Numbered from the stretch's first letter, positions 25,701 through 35,445 are shown. The stretch: 64,000 nucleotides of DNA from Demequina globuliformis (GCF_000975155.1 NZ_BBRG01000002.1:186001-250000); one strand, 5' to 3'. Numbers and translations: made by a program. Notes: generated by a model not told the origin, from the sequence alone.

Positions 25701-26870
25701 CTACTGTGCGGCGCTCGCGAGAGCCTCGGCGCGGTCGGTGCGCTCCCACGTGAAGTCGTCGAGTTCGCGCCCAAAGTGACCGTAGGCCGCCGTGGAGCGG
25801 TAGATGGGCCGGCGCAAATCCAATGCGTCAATGATCGCCTGGGGGCGCAGGTCGAACACCTCGCGAATGGCCGCCTCAATCGAGCGGGGGGCCACGGTGT
25901 GGGTGCCGAAGGTCTCGACGTACAAGCCCACTGGGTGTGCGGTGCCGATCGCGAAGGCGACCTGTACCTCACACCGGTCGGCCAGTCCGGCGGCCACCAC
26001 GTTCTTGGCGACCCAGCGCATGGCGTAGGCCGCGGACCGGTCTACCTTCGAGGGGTCCTTGCCCGAGAATGCACCGCCGCCGTGGCGCGCCATGCCTCCG
26101 TAGGTATCGACAATGATCTTGCGGCCCGTCAGACCGGCGTCGCCCTTGGGTCCGCCAATCTCAAAGCGGCCGGTGGGGTTGATGAGGTTGCGGTGCCCGG
26201 TCGCGTCGAGATCGAAGGATGCCAGGACGGGGTCAATGACCGACTCCGCCAGCGCCGCGCGCAGGTCAGCGGTCTCCCAACTCTCGGCGTGCTGGCTGGA
26301 CAAGACGACGGTGTCGACAGTCCGGGGTGTGTCGCCGTCGTACCCGATGGTCACCTGTGCCTTACCGTCGGGGCGCAATCCCTCCACATCGTTGGCCTTG
26401 CGTACCTGGGCCAATCGCTGAGTGAGTGCGTGCGCAACGGCGATGGGCAAAGGCATGAGCGACTCGGTGTCCCGGCATGCGTACCCGAACATGAGGCCCT
26501 GGTCGCCGGCTCCTAGTTCGGAACCATCGGTGTCCGTCGCGGATCCCACTCCCGCCCAGATGTCCGGGCTTTGCTCGCCGATGGAAACGGACACCCCACA
26601 CGAGTCGCCGTCGAAGCCGACCTTCGAGGATGTGTAGCCAATGGAGTTCACCACCTCGCGAATGGTGCCGGGGATGTCGACGTACGCCTCCGTCGTCACC
26701 TCCCCTGACACATGCACCAAGCCCGTCGTCACCATGGTCTCCACTGCCACGCGAGCGGCGGGGTCTTGGCGGAGCATCTCGTCGAGAATCGCGTCGGATA
26801 CCTGGTCGCATACCTTGTCGGGGTGGCCCTCGGTGACGGACTCGGACGTGAAAAGTCGCAGATCGCTCAT
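25701..26870 (-). CDS. metK: S-adenosylmethionine synthetase
   Basis: Makes SAM from methionine and ATP. 389 aa with the opening [37 protein letters not shown] and [22 protein letters not shown] at 26870 is chosen over an upstream in-frame codon at 26900 because the conserved protein starts here and a TAGGCT box ends exactly 7 nt upstream, with no Shine-Dalgarno. I see no SAM riboswitch in the 125-nt divergent gap. Confidence 0.97.
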   Translation of the reverse strand: MSDLRLFTSESVTEGHPDKVCDQVSDAILDEMLRQDPAARVAVETMVTTGLVHVSGEVTTEAYVDIPGTIREVVNSIGYTSSKVGFDGDSCGVSVSIGEQSPDIWAGVGSATDTDGSELGAGDQGLMFGYACRDTESLMPLPIAVAHALTQRLAQVRKANDVEGLRPDGKAQVTIGYDGDTPRTVDTVVLSSQHAESWETADLRAALAESVIDPVLASFDLDATGHRNLINPTGRFEIGGPKGDAGLTGRKIIVDTYGGMARHGGGAFSGKDPSKVDRSAAYAMRWVAKNVVAAGLADRCEVQVAFAIGTAHPVGLYVETFGTHTVAPRSIEAAIREVFDLRPQAIIDALDLRRPIYRSTAAYGHFGRELDDFTWERTDRAEALASAAQ

Positions 26871-26877
26871 GCCGGAC

Positions 26878-26883
26878 AGCCTA
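26878..26883 (-). promoter_or_regulatory. -10 box of metK
   Basis: TAGGCT on the minus strand, ending 7 nt before the metK ATG. No convincing -35. Predicts a leaderless metK-priA message. Confidence 0.5.
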
Positions 26884-26995
26884 GTGGTGCCCACCGACAC
26901 TAGCCGCAGCCGGGACCTGAGTCCCTGCCGCTGGTCAGCGCCGTCTTGCTACGGTCATCTTGGGTGGGCGCGGACGCGTCCACGAGGGGAAGGTC

Positions 26996-27475
26996 ATGGA
27001 CACACAGTTGGCGGTGGTCTCGCGGGTGTACGCCGGCGGTCAAACGGGCGTTGACCGGGCCGCGTTGGACGCCGCCATTCGCGCAAGTGTGGTCCATGGC
27101 GGCTGGTGCCCCGCCGGGGGCTGGGCTGAGGACAAGCCGTATGCGCCCGGGGTTCTCGTGACGTATCCGGGACTCAAGCCCACGATCGAGGCGGACCCGG
27201 CGGTCCGGACTCGACTGAACATCCGCGATTCGCACGCGACCATCGCGCTAGGTGTCACGGTCGAGTCCCCCGGCTGCTCACTCGCCCTTGACTACGCCCA
27301 CGCCACCGGTCGCCCCGTCCTGGTGAATCCCTCAACGCCCGAGGACGCACACGCGTGGCTCGCCGGCATCGGCCGCGAACTCATCCTCAATGTGGTAGGG
27401 CCCCGCGCGTCGGAGTCGCCGGGGGTCTACGACGGGGCACGGAAGTTCATGGACGCCCTCCTCACCCTGGTGTAA
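26996..27475 (+). CDS. Putative molybdenum-carrier-like protein (MoCo_carrier / YpsA-type Rossmann)
   Basis: 159-aa protein of the family named putative molybdenum carrier, a SMF/DprA/LOG-like Rossmann fold. The diagnostic phrase is SGGQTGVDRAALDAA, here AGGQTGVDRAALDAA, followed by GGWCPAGGWAEDKP and a late NVVGPRASESPGVYD motif. The biochemical role of this family is not settled; it may bind a nucleotide or the molybdenum cofactor. ATG at 26996 has GGGGAAGG upstream; a TACGGT box at 26950-26955 could be its -10. It is divergent from metK. Isolated gene, possibly horizontally acquired. Confidence 0.8.
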   Translation: MDTQLAVVSRVYAGGQTGVDRAALDAAIRASVVHGGWCPAGGWAEDKPYAPGVLVTYPGLKPTIEADPAVRTRLNIRDSHATIALGVTVESPGCSLALDYAHATGRPVLVNPSTPEDAHAWLAGIGRELILNVVGPRASESPGVYDGARKFMDALLTLV

Positions 27476-27520
27476 CCCACCGTCGCGCCTTTCCCTTCGC
27501 TGCACCTGACCACCACCCGT

Positions 27521-27572
27521 TCGTGCACCTGAGTGCCGGAATCCGTCGCAAAACCGGCACTGAGATGCACGA
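27521..27572. repeat. 52-bp REP-like palindrome, copy 1
   Basis: Arms 27521-27539 and 27554-27572 pair at 17 of 19 positions (outer TCGTGCA, inner AGTGCCGG) around a 14-nt loop containing GTCGCA. A second related copy with the same arm core, loop length and loop motif lies at 28625-28676, on the other side of the DUF559 gene and in the same orientation. Confidence 0.7.
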
Positions 27573-27589
27573 TGGAGGTGGATGGGCTG

Positions 27590-28519
27590 CTAGCGCAGGC
27601 GCTGGGCCACCACGCGCGTCACCATCTCTCGGCACCACTGCGGCCGCCGCGTGAGGTCCTCCCACGTCAGCCGCAAGGTTTGGAAGCCCACAGAGGCGGT
27701 GATCACGTCACGCTCACGGTCCCGAGCCCACGCAAGACCGGCGCCGTGAAATGCGCGTCCGTCAAGTTCCACGATCAGTTTGGCTCGCTCGTGGCACATG
27801 TCCGCGACGACCGTGCGCCCACGCGCGTAGATGACACGCTGCCACTGGAATGCCGCGAACTCTGGGCCGCAGAAGACATCTCGCTTCGCGATCACCTCCA
27901 TTGGTGAGTGAGCGCCTTCCCAGAAGTGCCTCAGAAGGTCGAGCAACGCCCGGCGCCCCCTCACCCGAACGCGGCGGGCGAGCTCGGCGGCGAGGGCATC
28001 GGCCGACGTGACCTGGCTCCACAGCGGCCGGTAGATCACGTCCTCCCGGGACTCGGGGCTCGCCTGGATCCACGCATCGATCACCGCCGCCGCTGCGTTG
28101 ACGGCGAAGGCGCCTTGCGCTTCCCGAGCCTTGGGCCACACGGTCGTGTACCGGACGTGAAGGCGGTCGTGATCGGCGACGCGATAGCCGTGGGGCACCA
28201 CGACCGCGTCCGCAGCAGGCGCCGGCCACTCGGGGACCATGATCGCAAGAGCTAGTTCACCAGAAACGAGTCCGCGAGGAAGCCACACGTTCAGCGCGAG
28301 AGCCCTCGCGAGCGGATCCTCACGGTGTGCGTGGCCTACGTACACCCCCGGCCGAACGCGGCAGATCTCCCCGGTTGTCACACCAGCATCGAGGCTATGG
28401 CGCGAAAACCACGACGTGAGGGTAGCCCGCCGGGCTGGTCGCGCCACACGGTGCAGATATGCAGCGATCTTTTCCCCGACAAGGGGCTGCGGGAGGTACG
28501 GTTCGGGCGTCGATGGCAC
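27590..28519 (-). CDS. DUF559 (Vsr-like nuclease fold) protein with AbiEi-like N terminus
   Basis: 309 aa. The C-terminal third is a DUF559 domain of the Vsr/restriction-endonuclease-like fold: LIVELDGRAFHG gives the Glu and Asp expected of a PD-(D/E)xK-type site, then RDRERDVITASVGFQTLRLTWEDL. The N-terminal part (VTTGEICRVRPGVYVG) resembles the winged-helix of AbiEi-type proteins. Such two-part proteins are frequent, often multicopy, in actinobacteria; their function is unknown. The GTG start at 28519 has no clear Shine-Dalgarno. It stands alone, flanked on both sides by copies of a palindromic repeat. Confidence 0.8.
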   Translation of the reverse strand: MPSTPEPYLPQPLVGEKIAAYLHRVARPARRATLTSWFSRHSLDAGVTTGEICRVRPGVYVGHAHREDPLARALALNVWLPRGLVSGELALAIMVPEWPAPAADAVVVPHGYRVADHDRLHVRYTTVWPKAREAQGAFAVNAAAAVIDAWIQASPESREDVIYRPLWSQVTSADALAAELARRVRVRGRRALLDLLRHFWEGAHSPMEVIAKRDVFCGPEFAAFQWQRVIYARGRTVVADMCHERAKLIVELDGRAFHGAGLAWARDRERDVITASVGFQTLRLTWEDLTRRPQWCREMVTRVVAQRLR

Positions 28520-28624
28520 CTACCCATCCCAGCGACTCTGTAGCGCACCCGGGGCTAACCTCCATCAATCTGTGGACGAAGCCGTACTCATGCGGCGCCG
28601 TGGACAGGACCGCGCTCCACGCTC

Positions 28625-28676
28625 GCGTGCATCTAGGTGCCGGTTTAGTCGCACTTTCCGGCACTCAGATGCACGA
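28625..28676. repeat. 52-bp REP-like palindrome, copy 2
   Basis: Arms 28626-28643 and 28658-28675 pair at 16 of 18 positions (outer CGTGCATCT, inner GTGCCGG) around a 14-nt loop TTTAGTCGCACTTT. Shares arm sequence, loop length and the GTCGCA loop motif with copy 1. Confidence 0.7.
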
Positions 28677-28703
28677 ACGAGGAGAGGCCCGCGCGAGGAG
28701 GGG

Positions 28704-29948
28704 CTAGCGGGAGGAGGGGCGCAGCGGGAGGGCGTCGAGGATCGCGTGGGCGACCGCGAGCTTGGTGCCTTGCGCCTGGGCTACGGGGTCGCCGTGCTCG
28801 TCGAGCATCGTGACCGCATTATCCGCGGTGCCGAATCCCTTTCCATCTCCCACGGCGTTCACCACCAGGAGATCTGCGCCCTTGCGGCGAGCCTTCGCGG
28901 CGCCATAGTCGAGGACGGATCCGCCGCTATCCCCCGTCTCCGCAGCGAAACCGACAACGACTTGTCCGTCGCGACGCGCGGCCGCAAGCCCAGCGAGAAT
29001 GTCCGGAGTCTGCTCCAACTCCAGCACCATGCCTTCGCCGCCCGACTTCTTCAGCTTGGACGGCGACACCTGAACAGGACGGTAGTCCGCTACCGCCGCG
29101 GCCATAATGACGACGTCCGCGTCGGGCGCCCGCGACTCCATGGCCTTCTGGAGCTGGGCGCTCGACTCGACGTCGATGCGCTCCACGCCTTCGCCAAGTG
29201 GGAGCGTCACATTCGCGGCGACAACGGTCACGGTCGCACCGCGCTCGCGGGCGGCCTCTGCCAGGGCGAATCCCTGCATTCCAGACGACCGGTTGCCGAG
29301 GTAGCGCACCGCGTCGATCGGCTCGCGGGTGCCGCCGGCCGAGATCAGCACGCGCACGCCGTCGAGGTCTCCCCAACTCCCGTGGTCGCCCTGGAGGGCC
29401 GATGCCGGGGTTGCTGGATTTGGCCCACTCACCAGGGCGTAGAGCGCCGCGACAACATCCTCTGGATCGGGAAGACGCCCGGGCCCAGAATCGGGGCCGG
29501 TCAGGCGCCCGACGGCCGGCTCAAGGACGGTCACGCCACGCTCGCGCAGCGTCGCCACGTTGGCGACCACGGAGGGGTCGCGCCACATTTCGGTGTGCAT
29601 CGCGGGGCACACCAGGATGGGTGCCTCGGTAGCCAGAAGCGCGTTGCCAAGGAGGTCCTGCGCGCGCCCCGCAGCCATCTGCGCCAGGAAGTCAGCGGTG
29701 GCGGGTGCCACCGCTACAGCCTGGGCCCGCTGGCCTAGCCGTACATGCTGGACGGAAGGGACGTCGTCAAAGACCTCGGTGGGTGCCGGGTGTCCTGACA
29801 AAGCCTCCCAGGTGGCCCGGCCCACAAATTTCAGGGATGCCGCGGTGGGCACCACTCGCACATCATGCCCGTCCTCCTTGAGCAGCCTGAGCACCAGCGC
29901 CGCCTTGTACGCGGCGATGCCGCCGGTGACGCCCAGGAGGACGCGCAT
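28704..29948 (-). CDS. coaBC: Bifunctional phosphopantothenoylcysteine synthetase/decarboxylase
   Basis: Two consecutive steps of coenzyme A synthesis. The N-terminal flavin decarboxylase half (1-180) has MRVLLGVTGGIAAYKA, active His68 (QHVRLG) and C114 in CPAMHTEMW. The synthetase half (195-414) has ISAGGTREPIDAVRYLGNRSSG, AAVADYRP and the KLKKSGG lysines. 414 aa is normal. ATG at 29948 follows rpoZ by 9 nt in a gmk-rpoZ-coaBC string. Confidence 0.96.
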   Translation of the reverse strand: MRVLLGVTGGIAAYKAALVLRLLKEDGHDVRVVPTAASLKFVGRATWEALSGHPAPTEVFDDVPSVQHVRLGQRAQAVAVAPATADFLAQMAAGRAQDLLGNALLATEAPILVCPAMHTEMWRDPSVVANVATLRERGVTVLEPAVGRLTGPDSGPGRLPDPEDVVAALYALVSGPNPATPASALQGDHGSWGDLDGVRVLISAGGTREPIDAVRYLGNRSSGMQGFALAEAARERGATVTVVAANVTLPLGEGVERIDVESSAQLQKAMESRAPDADVVIMAAAVADYRPVQVSPSKLKKSGGEGMVLELEQTPDILAGLAAARRDGQVVVGFAAETGDSGGSVLDYGAAKARRKGADLLVVNAVGDGKGFGTADNAVTMLDEHGDPVAQAQGTKLAVAHAILDALPLRPSSR

Positions 29949-29957
29949 GGATGGCGC

Positions 29958-30227
29958 CTACTTCTCGGCGGAGTCGCCCAGGTCCAGCAGGCTGCCCTCG
30001 TTGATCTCACGCAAGGCGACGGAGAGCGGCTTGTCGGTGGAGTCGGCCTCCACGAGCGGGCCCACGTTCTCGAAGTGGCCCTCACCGAGCGCCTCGTAGT
30101 ACGAGTTGATCTGGCGAGCGCGCTTGGAGCCGTAGATCACCAGGGCGTACTTGGAGTCCACCTTCTCCAGCAGCTCGTCAATGGGAGGGTTGGTAATGCC
30201 CTCAGGCTGTGCGACGGTTCCGGCCAC
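29958..30227 (-). CDS. rpoZ: RNA polymerase omega subunit
   Basis: 89-aa omega subunit that helps fold and assemble beta' into RNA polymerase. Seen: [28 protein letters not shown], the family core, and the actinobacterial C-terminal [18 protein letters not shown] at 30227 follows GAGGAG. A TAGACT box overlapping the gmk stop may give it its own promoter. Confidence 0.95.
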   Translation of the reverse strand: MAGTVAQPEGITNPPIDELLEKVDSKYALVIYGSKRARQINSYYEALGEGHFENVGPLVEADSTDKPLSVALREINEGSLLDLGDSAEK

Positions 30228-30273
30228 GATTACTCCTCAGGATTGGCGGGATTGACAGAACAAAACTCGCACA

Positions 30274-30279
30274 AGTCTA
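30274..30279 (-). promoter_or_regulatory. -10 box of rpoZ, containing the gmk stop codon
   Basis: TAGACT on the minus strand whose TAG is the gmk stop; identical in form to the tatA case. Predicted leader about 40 nt. Confidence 0.4.
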
Positions 30280-30831
30280 GCGCGCTTCGAGGACGATGCC
30301 CTCGAGGCGCTCAAGTGCGGCGTCGAGATCGTCATTGACGACGACCTCATCAAACTCATTGATGGCGGCCATCTCCTGGCGCGCGGTCGTGAGCCGGCGT
30401 TCGCGCTCGGCCTCGGACTCGGTTCCACGGCCTTCGAGGCGGCGGACCAGTTCCTCCCATGATGGGGGTGCCACAAAGACAAAGTGTGCCTCTGGCATGG
30501 TGGTGCGGACCTGACGGACTCCGTCGAGATCGATTTCCAGGACCGCCGGACGACCGGCAGCGACGGCGTCAAGCACGGGCTGTCGGGGCGTGCCGTAGCG
30601 GTGCTTGCCGTGCACCGTGGCCCACTCGAGTAAGCCGTCGTCGCTCACGAGAGCATCGAAGCGCTCGTCGGACACAAAGTGATAATCCTCACCGTCCCGC
30701 TCGCCGGGTCGAGCAGGACGGGTCGTTGCAGACACGGACACCCATACCTCGGGGTGGCGCTCCAGGAGAGCCTTGAGGAGAGTGCCCTTTCCCACCGCGG
30801 TGGGTCCCGCTAGGACGACGAGTCGTCCCAT
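30277..30831 (-). CDS. gmk: Guanylate kinase
   Basis: Phosphorylates GMP to GDP. 184 aa with P-loop GPTAVGKGTL (9-18), the GMP-binding segment SATTRPARPGERDGEDYHFVS and the lid RGTESEAERERRL. Overlaps the mihF stop by 1 nt (TGATG), the conserved actinobacterial mihF-gmk pair. Confidence 0.96.
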   Translation of the reverse strand: MGRLVVLAGPTAVGKGTLLKALLERHPEVWVSVSATTRPARPGERDGEDYHFVSDERFDALVSDDGLLEWATVHGKHRYGTPRQPVLDAVAAGRPAVLEIDLDGVRQVRTTMPEAHFVFVAPPSWEELVRRLEGRGTESEAERERRLTTARQEMAAINEFDEVVVNDDLDAALERLEGIVLEAR

Positions 30832-31142
30832 CAGCCCTCGCGCGCGATGAGCGCCTCGACCTGGTGGGCACCGAGTCCGCGGATGCGGCGTGCGGGCGAG
30901 ATGCCGATGTCCTCCATGGCGGTCTCGGCGCGCTTAGGACCAATGCCGGGCAGGCACTGGAGCAGGTCTCGCACGCGGATACCGGCCAGAGCCTCATCGG
31001 CCTTCGCTGTCGAGATGGCCTTCTCCAGGCTCATCTCCCCGTTCGTCAACTTCTCCTTGAAGACACGGCGCGCGGATCGCACGGCGGTGGCCTTCACGAG
31101 AGCCGCAGCACGCTGCTCGTCGGTTAGTTCAGGTGTCGCCAC
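30831..31142 (-). CDS. mihF: Integration host factor, actinobacterial type (mIHF)
   Basis: Nucleoid-associated DNA-binding protein of 103 aa, unrelated to the IHF alpha/beta fold. It carries the helix-two-turn-helix region LLQCLPGIGPKRAETAMEDIGI and the preceding long helix KLTNGEMSLEKAI. GTG at 31142 is chosen over longer in-frame sequence because GGAAGG precedes it and the protein then matches the family N terminus (VATPELTDEQRAAAL). It lies just after pyrF, as in mycobacteria. Confidence 0.95.
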   Translation of the reverse strand: MATPELTDEQRAAALVKATAVRSARRVFKEKLTNGEMSLEKAISTAKADEALAGIRVRDLLQCLPGIGPKRAETAMEDIGISPARRIRGLGAHQVEALIAREG

Positions 31143-31182
31143 GGTCCCTTCCTTTCTCTTGTGGGAGGTGACGCTGACGGGG

Positions 31183-32025
31183 TTATCCCGCCAGCGCGGT
31201 CTGCGCTGCATGCGACGCGTCGATCACGGCCGCCCGCAACTGAGAGGCATGGGGACCTGCACGCAGGACCCCCCTCGATTGATTGACGAGTACGAGGCCG
31301 CGAGAGTTCCCGAATACCTGGGACAACTCTGCCGCACCCGCGCCCTGTGCGCCCACTCCTGGCGCGAGGATGGGCCCGTTAAGGCCGTCGAGGCCGATGC
31401 CGAGATCCAGCACCGCCGTTCCCACGGTCGCTCCCACGACCAGTCCGACGGAGCCCATGGGCTCCGCCCCCACATTGAGTTGCGCCGCCTGACGCACAAC
31501 CGAGGCGGCGACCGCCTCGCCCGTCGCGCTGCGGGCATGCTGCACTTCGTGACCCTCTGGGTTTGAGGTGAGCGCCAGCACAAACAGTCCTTTGCCGTGT
31601 TCGCGTGCCAAATCGACCGCGGGCGTCAGCGACCCGAACCCGAGGTACGGGGACACGGTGAGCGCATCGCACTCCAGCGGCGCACCTGGCACCAGGAACG
31701 CCTGGGCGTATCCGGCCATGGTGGAGCCGATGTCTCCCCGCTTGGCGTCAAGAATGCTCAGCAGGTTCGCCTCGCGCGCCTTGCGCAGCACTGCCTCGAG
31801 GGCGGCCACTCCCCTGGCGCCGTGGCGCTCAAAGAAGGCGGCATTGGGCTTGACGGCCGCAGCGTGCCCGGCCGATGCTTCAATAACGGTTTCGCCAAAG
31901 CTCTCCAGAGCTTCTGCGGTGTCGGGCAAACCCCACTGCTCGAGCAGTTCCGGGTGGGGGTCGATGCCGACGCATAGCGGGCCAAACTCCGCCATCGCGG
32001 TCGACAACCGTGCGCCGAATGTCAT
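31183..32025 (-). CDS. pyrF: Orotidine 5'-phosphate decarboxylase
   Basis: Last step of UMP synthesis. 280 aa of the actinobacterial long class, with the catalytic block ILDAKRGDIGST (K95), GIDPHPELL at the N terminus and TVSPYLGFGSLTP. ATG at 32025 follows GAGGAG. It is separated from carB by 126 nt holding a long hairpin and a TAGCAT box (32076-32071) that may give pyrF its own promoter. Confidence 0.95.
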   Translation of the reverse strand: MTFGARLSTAMAEFGPLCVGIDPHPELLEQWGLPDTAEALESFGETVIEASAGHAAAVKPNAAFFERHGARGVAALEAVLRKAREANLLSILDAKRGDIGSTMAGYAQAFLVPGAPLECDALTVSPYLGFGSLTPAVDLAREHGKGLFVLALTSNPEGHEVQHARSATGEAVAASVVRQAAQLNVGAEPMGSVGLVVGATVGTAVLDLGIGLDGLNGPILAPGVGAQGAGAAELSQVFGNSRGLVLVNQSRGVLRAGPHASQLRAAVIDASHAAQTALAG

Positions 32026-32074
32026 ACGTGGTCTCCTCTTCCAGCGTTCCCACGCCGGTCGTTACAGCCATGCT

Positions 32075-32127
32075 ACCTGCGGATACGCTCTGGCGTGCGG
32101 CGAGCGCACGAGAGCGTATCCGCAGGT
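32075..32127. repeat. Long perfect inverted repeat between carB and pyrF
   Basis: Arms 32075-32091 and 32111-32127 are 17 bp and perfectly complementary. Inside, CGTGCG (32094-32099) pairs with CGCACG (32105-32110) around a 5-nt loop, so the whole 53 nt can fold into one nested hairpin with only a 2-nt bulge. No U-run follows. It starts 24 nt after the carB stop; it may be a U-less terminator, an mRNA stabiliser or a small mobile palindrome. Confidence 0.75.
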
Positions 32128-32151
32128 CTACACGGGGTTCAGGGACGGGCG

Positions 32152-35100
32152 TCAGGCAGTCGCGTCCTGCAGGCTGAGCACCTCGAAGGGACCCGCCTGC
32201 AGCGCTTCGATGGCCTGGACGGCCGCCGACAACTGCTGCGTGGTGGTGACGATGGCTGAGTCCGCTGCGGTGGCCGCGGCGCGGATCTCATAGCCGTCGG
32301 CACGCGCGCCCTGCCCGGACGGCGTGTTGATCACGAGCGGCACCTGGCCCTCGTTGATGAGGTCCACGATGGTGGGCTCACCCTCGGGTCCGGTGCCTTC
32401 GGAGTACTTGCGCACGACCGTGGCGGGGATGCCGTAGCGACCCAGCACCTGCGCGGTGCCCGCGGTGGCGAGGATCTCGAAGCCCAACTGCGCGAGACGG
32501 GCGACGGGGAACGAGATCGCACCCTTGTCGCGGTCGGCGACGGACACGAACGCCTTGCCGCCTGTGGGCAGCCCGCCGAAGGCGGCGGCCTGTGACTTGG
32601 CGAATGCGAGCGGGAAGGTCGCGTCGAAGCCCATGACCTCTCCCGTGGAGCGCATTTCCGGTCCCAGCACCGTGTCGACAACCAGGCCCTCGTGGGTGCG
32701 GAAGCGCTTGAATGGGAGCACTGCCTCCTTGACGGCGATGCGCTGCGACATGTCGATGCGCGCCGCGTCCTGTTCGGGCAGCACGCCATCTGCCTTCAGC
32801 TGCGCGATCGACGTGCCCGTCATGACCAGCGATGCGGCGGTGGCCAACGGCACACCCGTCGCCTTCGCCACGAACGGGACCGTGCGGCTGGCGCGCGGGT
32901 TCGCCTCAAGGACGTAGAGCACGCCAGACTGCAGCGCGTACTGCACGTTCATGAGCCCGCGCACGCCGATTCCCTTGGCAAGGGCCTCGGTGGAGGTACG
33001 GATCCGCTGGAGCTCTGACTCGGACAGGGTGACCGGGGGCAGCACACACGCCGAGTCACCGGAGTGAATGCCGGCCTCCTCGATGTGCTCCATCACGCCA
33101 CCCAGGTACAGTTCCTCGCCGTCGTACAGGGCGTCGACGTCGATCTCGATCGCGTCGTCGAGGAACCGGTCGATCAACAGCGGCGCGTCGGTGGCGTGGT
33201 CGCCAATGTCCGCCATGCGAGTGCCGTAGTCCTCAAGCTGAGCGCGCGAGTAGACAATCTCCATGCCGCGTCCGCCCAGGACATAGGACGGGCGCACCAG
33301 CACCGGGTAGCCAATACGCTCGGCAATCTCGATGGCCTCATCGATACCGTGCGCGGTGCCGAAGGCCGGGGCGGGAAGTGCTGCACCCTCGAGCACGCGG
33401 CCAAAGGCCGCGCGGTCCTCGGCGTTGTCGATCGCCTCAGGCGAGGTACCAAGAATTGGCACCCCGGCATCGGCCAGACGCTGCGCGAGCGACAGCGGAG
33501 TCTGCCCGCCCAACTGCACGAACATTCCCTTGACCGGACCGGCAGCCTTTTCTGCCTCGTAGACCGCCATGACGTCCTCGAACGTGAGCGGCTCAAAGTA
33601 CAGTCGGTTCGCGGTGTCGTAGTCCGTCGAGACGGTCTCGGGGTTGCAGTTGACCATGATGGTCTCGTACTGGTCCTTGAGGCTCAGGGCTGCGTGCACG
33701 CACGAGTAGTCGAACTCGATGCCCTGGCCAATGCGGTTGGGGCCGGAGCCCAGGATCAGGACGGCCTCGCGCTCGCGGGGAGCGACCTCGGACTCGGCCT
33801 CGTAGGTGCTGTAGTGATACGGCGTGCGGGCCTCAAACTCGGCTGCGCAGGTGTCCACGGTCTTGTAGACCGGCTGCACGCCCAGGTCGGCACGGGCCGC
33901 GAAGACCTCCTCGACCGTAATGCCACGCAGCTGCGCGATCTGCGCGTCCGCGAGGCCGTGGCGCTTGGCCGTGCGCAGCAGGTCGGCGTCCAGGCTGTCC
34001 GCAGCCGCGACGTCTGCAGCGATCTCGTTCATGAGCAGCATCTGGTCAAGGAACCAGGGGTCAATCTTGCATGCGTCGAAAATCTGCTCCACGGTGCACG
34101 TTCCCGCGAGCACCGCGCGCAGCAGCTGCTGCACCTGGATAAAGCGCTTCTCGGTGGGAACCACAATGGCCTCGAGCAGCTCGGGAACCTGGGCCTCGTT
34201 GGGCGCGTCGCCTTCCCAGTGGAAGTTCATGCCCTTCTTGTCGATCGAGCGCAGCGCCTTGCCCAGCGCCTCGGTGAAGTTGCGGCCAATCGACATGGCC
34301 TCGCCCACCGACTTCATGGTCGTGGTGAGAACGGGGTCCGCCGCGGGGAACTTCTCGAACGCGAAGCGGGGCACCTTCACGACCACGTAGTCGAGCGTGG
34401 GCTCGAACGATGCCGGGGTGGAGCCGGTAATGTCGTTGGGGATCTCGTCCAGCGTGTAGCCCAGCGCGAGCTTGGCGGCAATCTTCGCGATCGGGAAGCC
34501 AGTGGCCTTCGACGCGAGTGCGGACGAACGCGACACGCGCGGGTTCATTTCGATGACGATGAGGCGGCCGGTCTCAGGGTCCACGGCGAACTGCACGTTG
34601 CAGCCACCAGTGTCGACGCCCACCTCGCGGATGATCGCGATGCCCACGTCACGCATGCGCTGGTATTCGCGGTCGGTGAGGGTCATGGCGGGCGCCACGG
34701 TCACGGAGTCACCGGTGTGCACGCCCACGGGGTCGACGTTCTCGATCGAGCACACGACCACGACGTTGTCGTTGCGGTCGCGCATGAGCTCGAGCTCGTA
34801 CTCCTTCCACCCCAGGATCGACTCCTCCAGGAGCACCTCGGTGGTGGGCGAATAGTGCAGGCCGGCGCCGGCGATGCGGCGCAGGTCCTGCTCGTTGTAC
34901 GCGAAGCCGGACCCCAGGCCTCCCATGGTGAACGATGGGCGCACCACGACCGGGTAATTGAGCTCCTCGGCGGCAGCCAGGCACTCGTCCATGGTGTGGC
35001 AAATGCGCGAGGCGGCGGAGTCGGCGCCGCAGCGCTCCACGACGCCCTTGAACAGTTCGCGGTTCTCACCCAGGTTGATGGCCTCAAGGTTCGCGCCAAT

Positions 35101-35445
35101 GAGTTCGACGTCGTACTTGTCGAGGATGCCGGCCTCAGCCGCAGAGATCGCGGCGTTGAGCGCGGTCTGGCCACCCAGGGTCGGCAGCAGCGCGTCGGGG
35201 CGCTCCTTGGCGATGATCGCCTCGATCACGTCGGTGGTGATGGGCTCCACGTACGTGGCGTCGGCGAACTCCGGGTCCGTCATGATCGTGGCGGGGTTGG
35301 AGTTGAGCAGGATCACTCGCACGCCCTCGGCGCGCAGAATGCGGCACGCCTGGGTGCCGGAGTAGTCGAACTCGCAGGCCTGGCCAATGACGATGGGGCC
35401 GGAACCGATGACGAGGACTGAGGAAATGTCGTCGCGCTTGGGCAT
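32152..35445 (-). CDS. carB: Carbamoyl-phosphate synthase large subunit
   Basis: Makes carbamoyl phosphate for pyrimidines and arginine. 1097 aa built of two homologous ATP-grasp halves: [21 protein letters not shown] near residue 10 and [19 protein letters not shown] near 565, then an MGS-like allosteric domain at the C terminus where UMP feedback usually acts. Full length. ATG overlaps the carA stop by 1 nt (TAATG). Confidence 0.98.
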   Translation of the reverse strand: MPKRDDISSVLVIGSGPIVIGQACEFDYSGTQACRILRAEGVRVILLNSNPATIMTDPEFADATYVEPITTDVIEAIIAKERPDALLPTLGGQTALNAAISAAEAGILDKYDVELIGANLEAINLGENRELFKGVVERCGADSAASRICHTMDECLAAAEELNYPVVVRPSFTMGGLGSGFAYNEQDLRRIAGAGLHYSPTTEVLLEESILGWKEYELELMRDRNDNVVVVCSIENVDPVGVHTGDSVTVAPAMTLTDREYQRMRDVGIAIIREVGVDTGGCNVQFAVDPETGRLIVIEMNPRVSRSSALASKATGFPIAKIAAKLALGYTLDEIPNDITGSTPASFEPTLDYVVVKVPRFAFEKFPAADPVLTTTMKSVGEAMSIGRNFTEALGKALRSIDKKGMNFHWEGDAPNEAQVPELLEAIVVPTEKRFIQVQQLLRAVLAGTCTVEQIFDACKIDPWFLDQMLLMNEIAADVAAADSLDADLLRTAKRHGLADAQIAQLRGITVEEVFAARADLGVQPVYKTVDTCAAEFEARTPYHYSTYEAESEVAPREREAVLILGSGPNRIGQGIEFDYSCVHAALSLKDQYETIMVNCNPETVSTDYDTANRLYFEPLTFEDVMAVYEAEKAAGPVKGMFVQLGGQTPLSLAQRLADAGVPILGTSPEAIDNAEDRAAFGRVLEGAALPAPAFGTAHGIDEAIEIAERIGYPVLVRPSYVLGGRGMEIVYSRAQLEDYGTRMADIGDHATDAPLLIDRFLDDAIEIDVDALYDGEELYLGGVMEHIEEAGIHSGDSACVLPPVTLSESELQRIRTSTEALAKGIGVRGLMNVQYALQSGVLYVLEANPRASRTVPFVAKATGVPLATAASLVMTGTSIAQLKADGVLPEQDAARIDMSQRIAVKEAVLPFKRFRTHEGLVVDTVLGPEMRSTGEVMGFDATFPLAFAKSQAAAFGGLPTGGKAFVSVADRDKGAISFPVARLAQLGFEILATAGTAQVLGRYGIPATVVRKYSEGTGPEGEPTIVDLINEGQVPLVINTPSGQGARADGYEIRAAATAADSAIVTTTQQLSAAVQAIEALQAGPFEVLSLQDATA

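Noticed and set aside
26871-26995. SAM riboswitch before metK
   Set aside because: A -10 box lies 7 nt before the ATG, leaving no leader for an aptamer.
28239-29738. 499-codon open frame on the plus strand across coaBC
   Set aside because: Antisense to well-conserved coaBC and part of the DUF559 gene; composition is Arg/Ala/Gly noise.
33064-35421. 785-codon open frame antisense to carB
   Set aside because: It mirrors carB codon by codon with Val/His/Asp/Gly-rich low-complexity sequence and no family motif; a by-product of GC-rich third positions.
32152-35445. Internal duplication in carB
   Set aside because: The two ATP-grasp halves are the normal ancient duplication of this enzyme.
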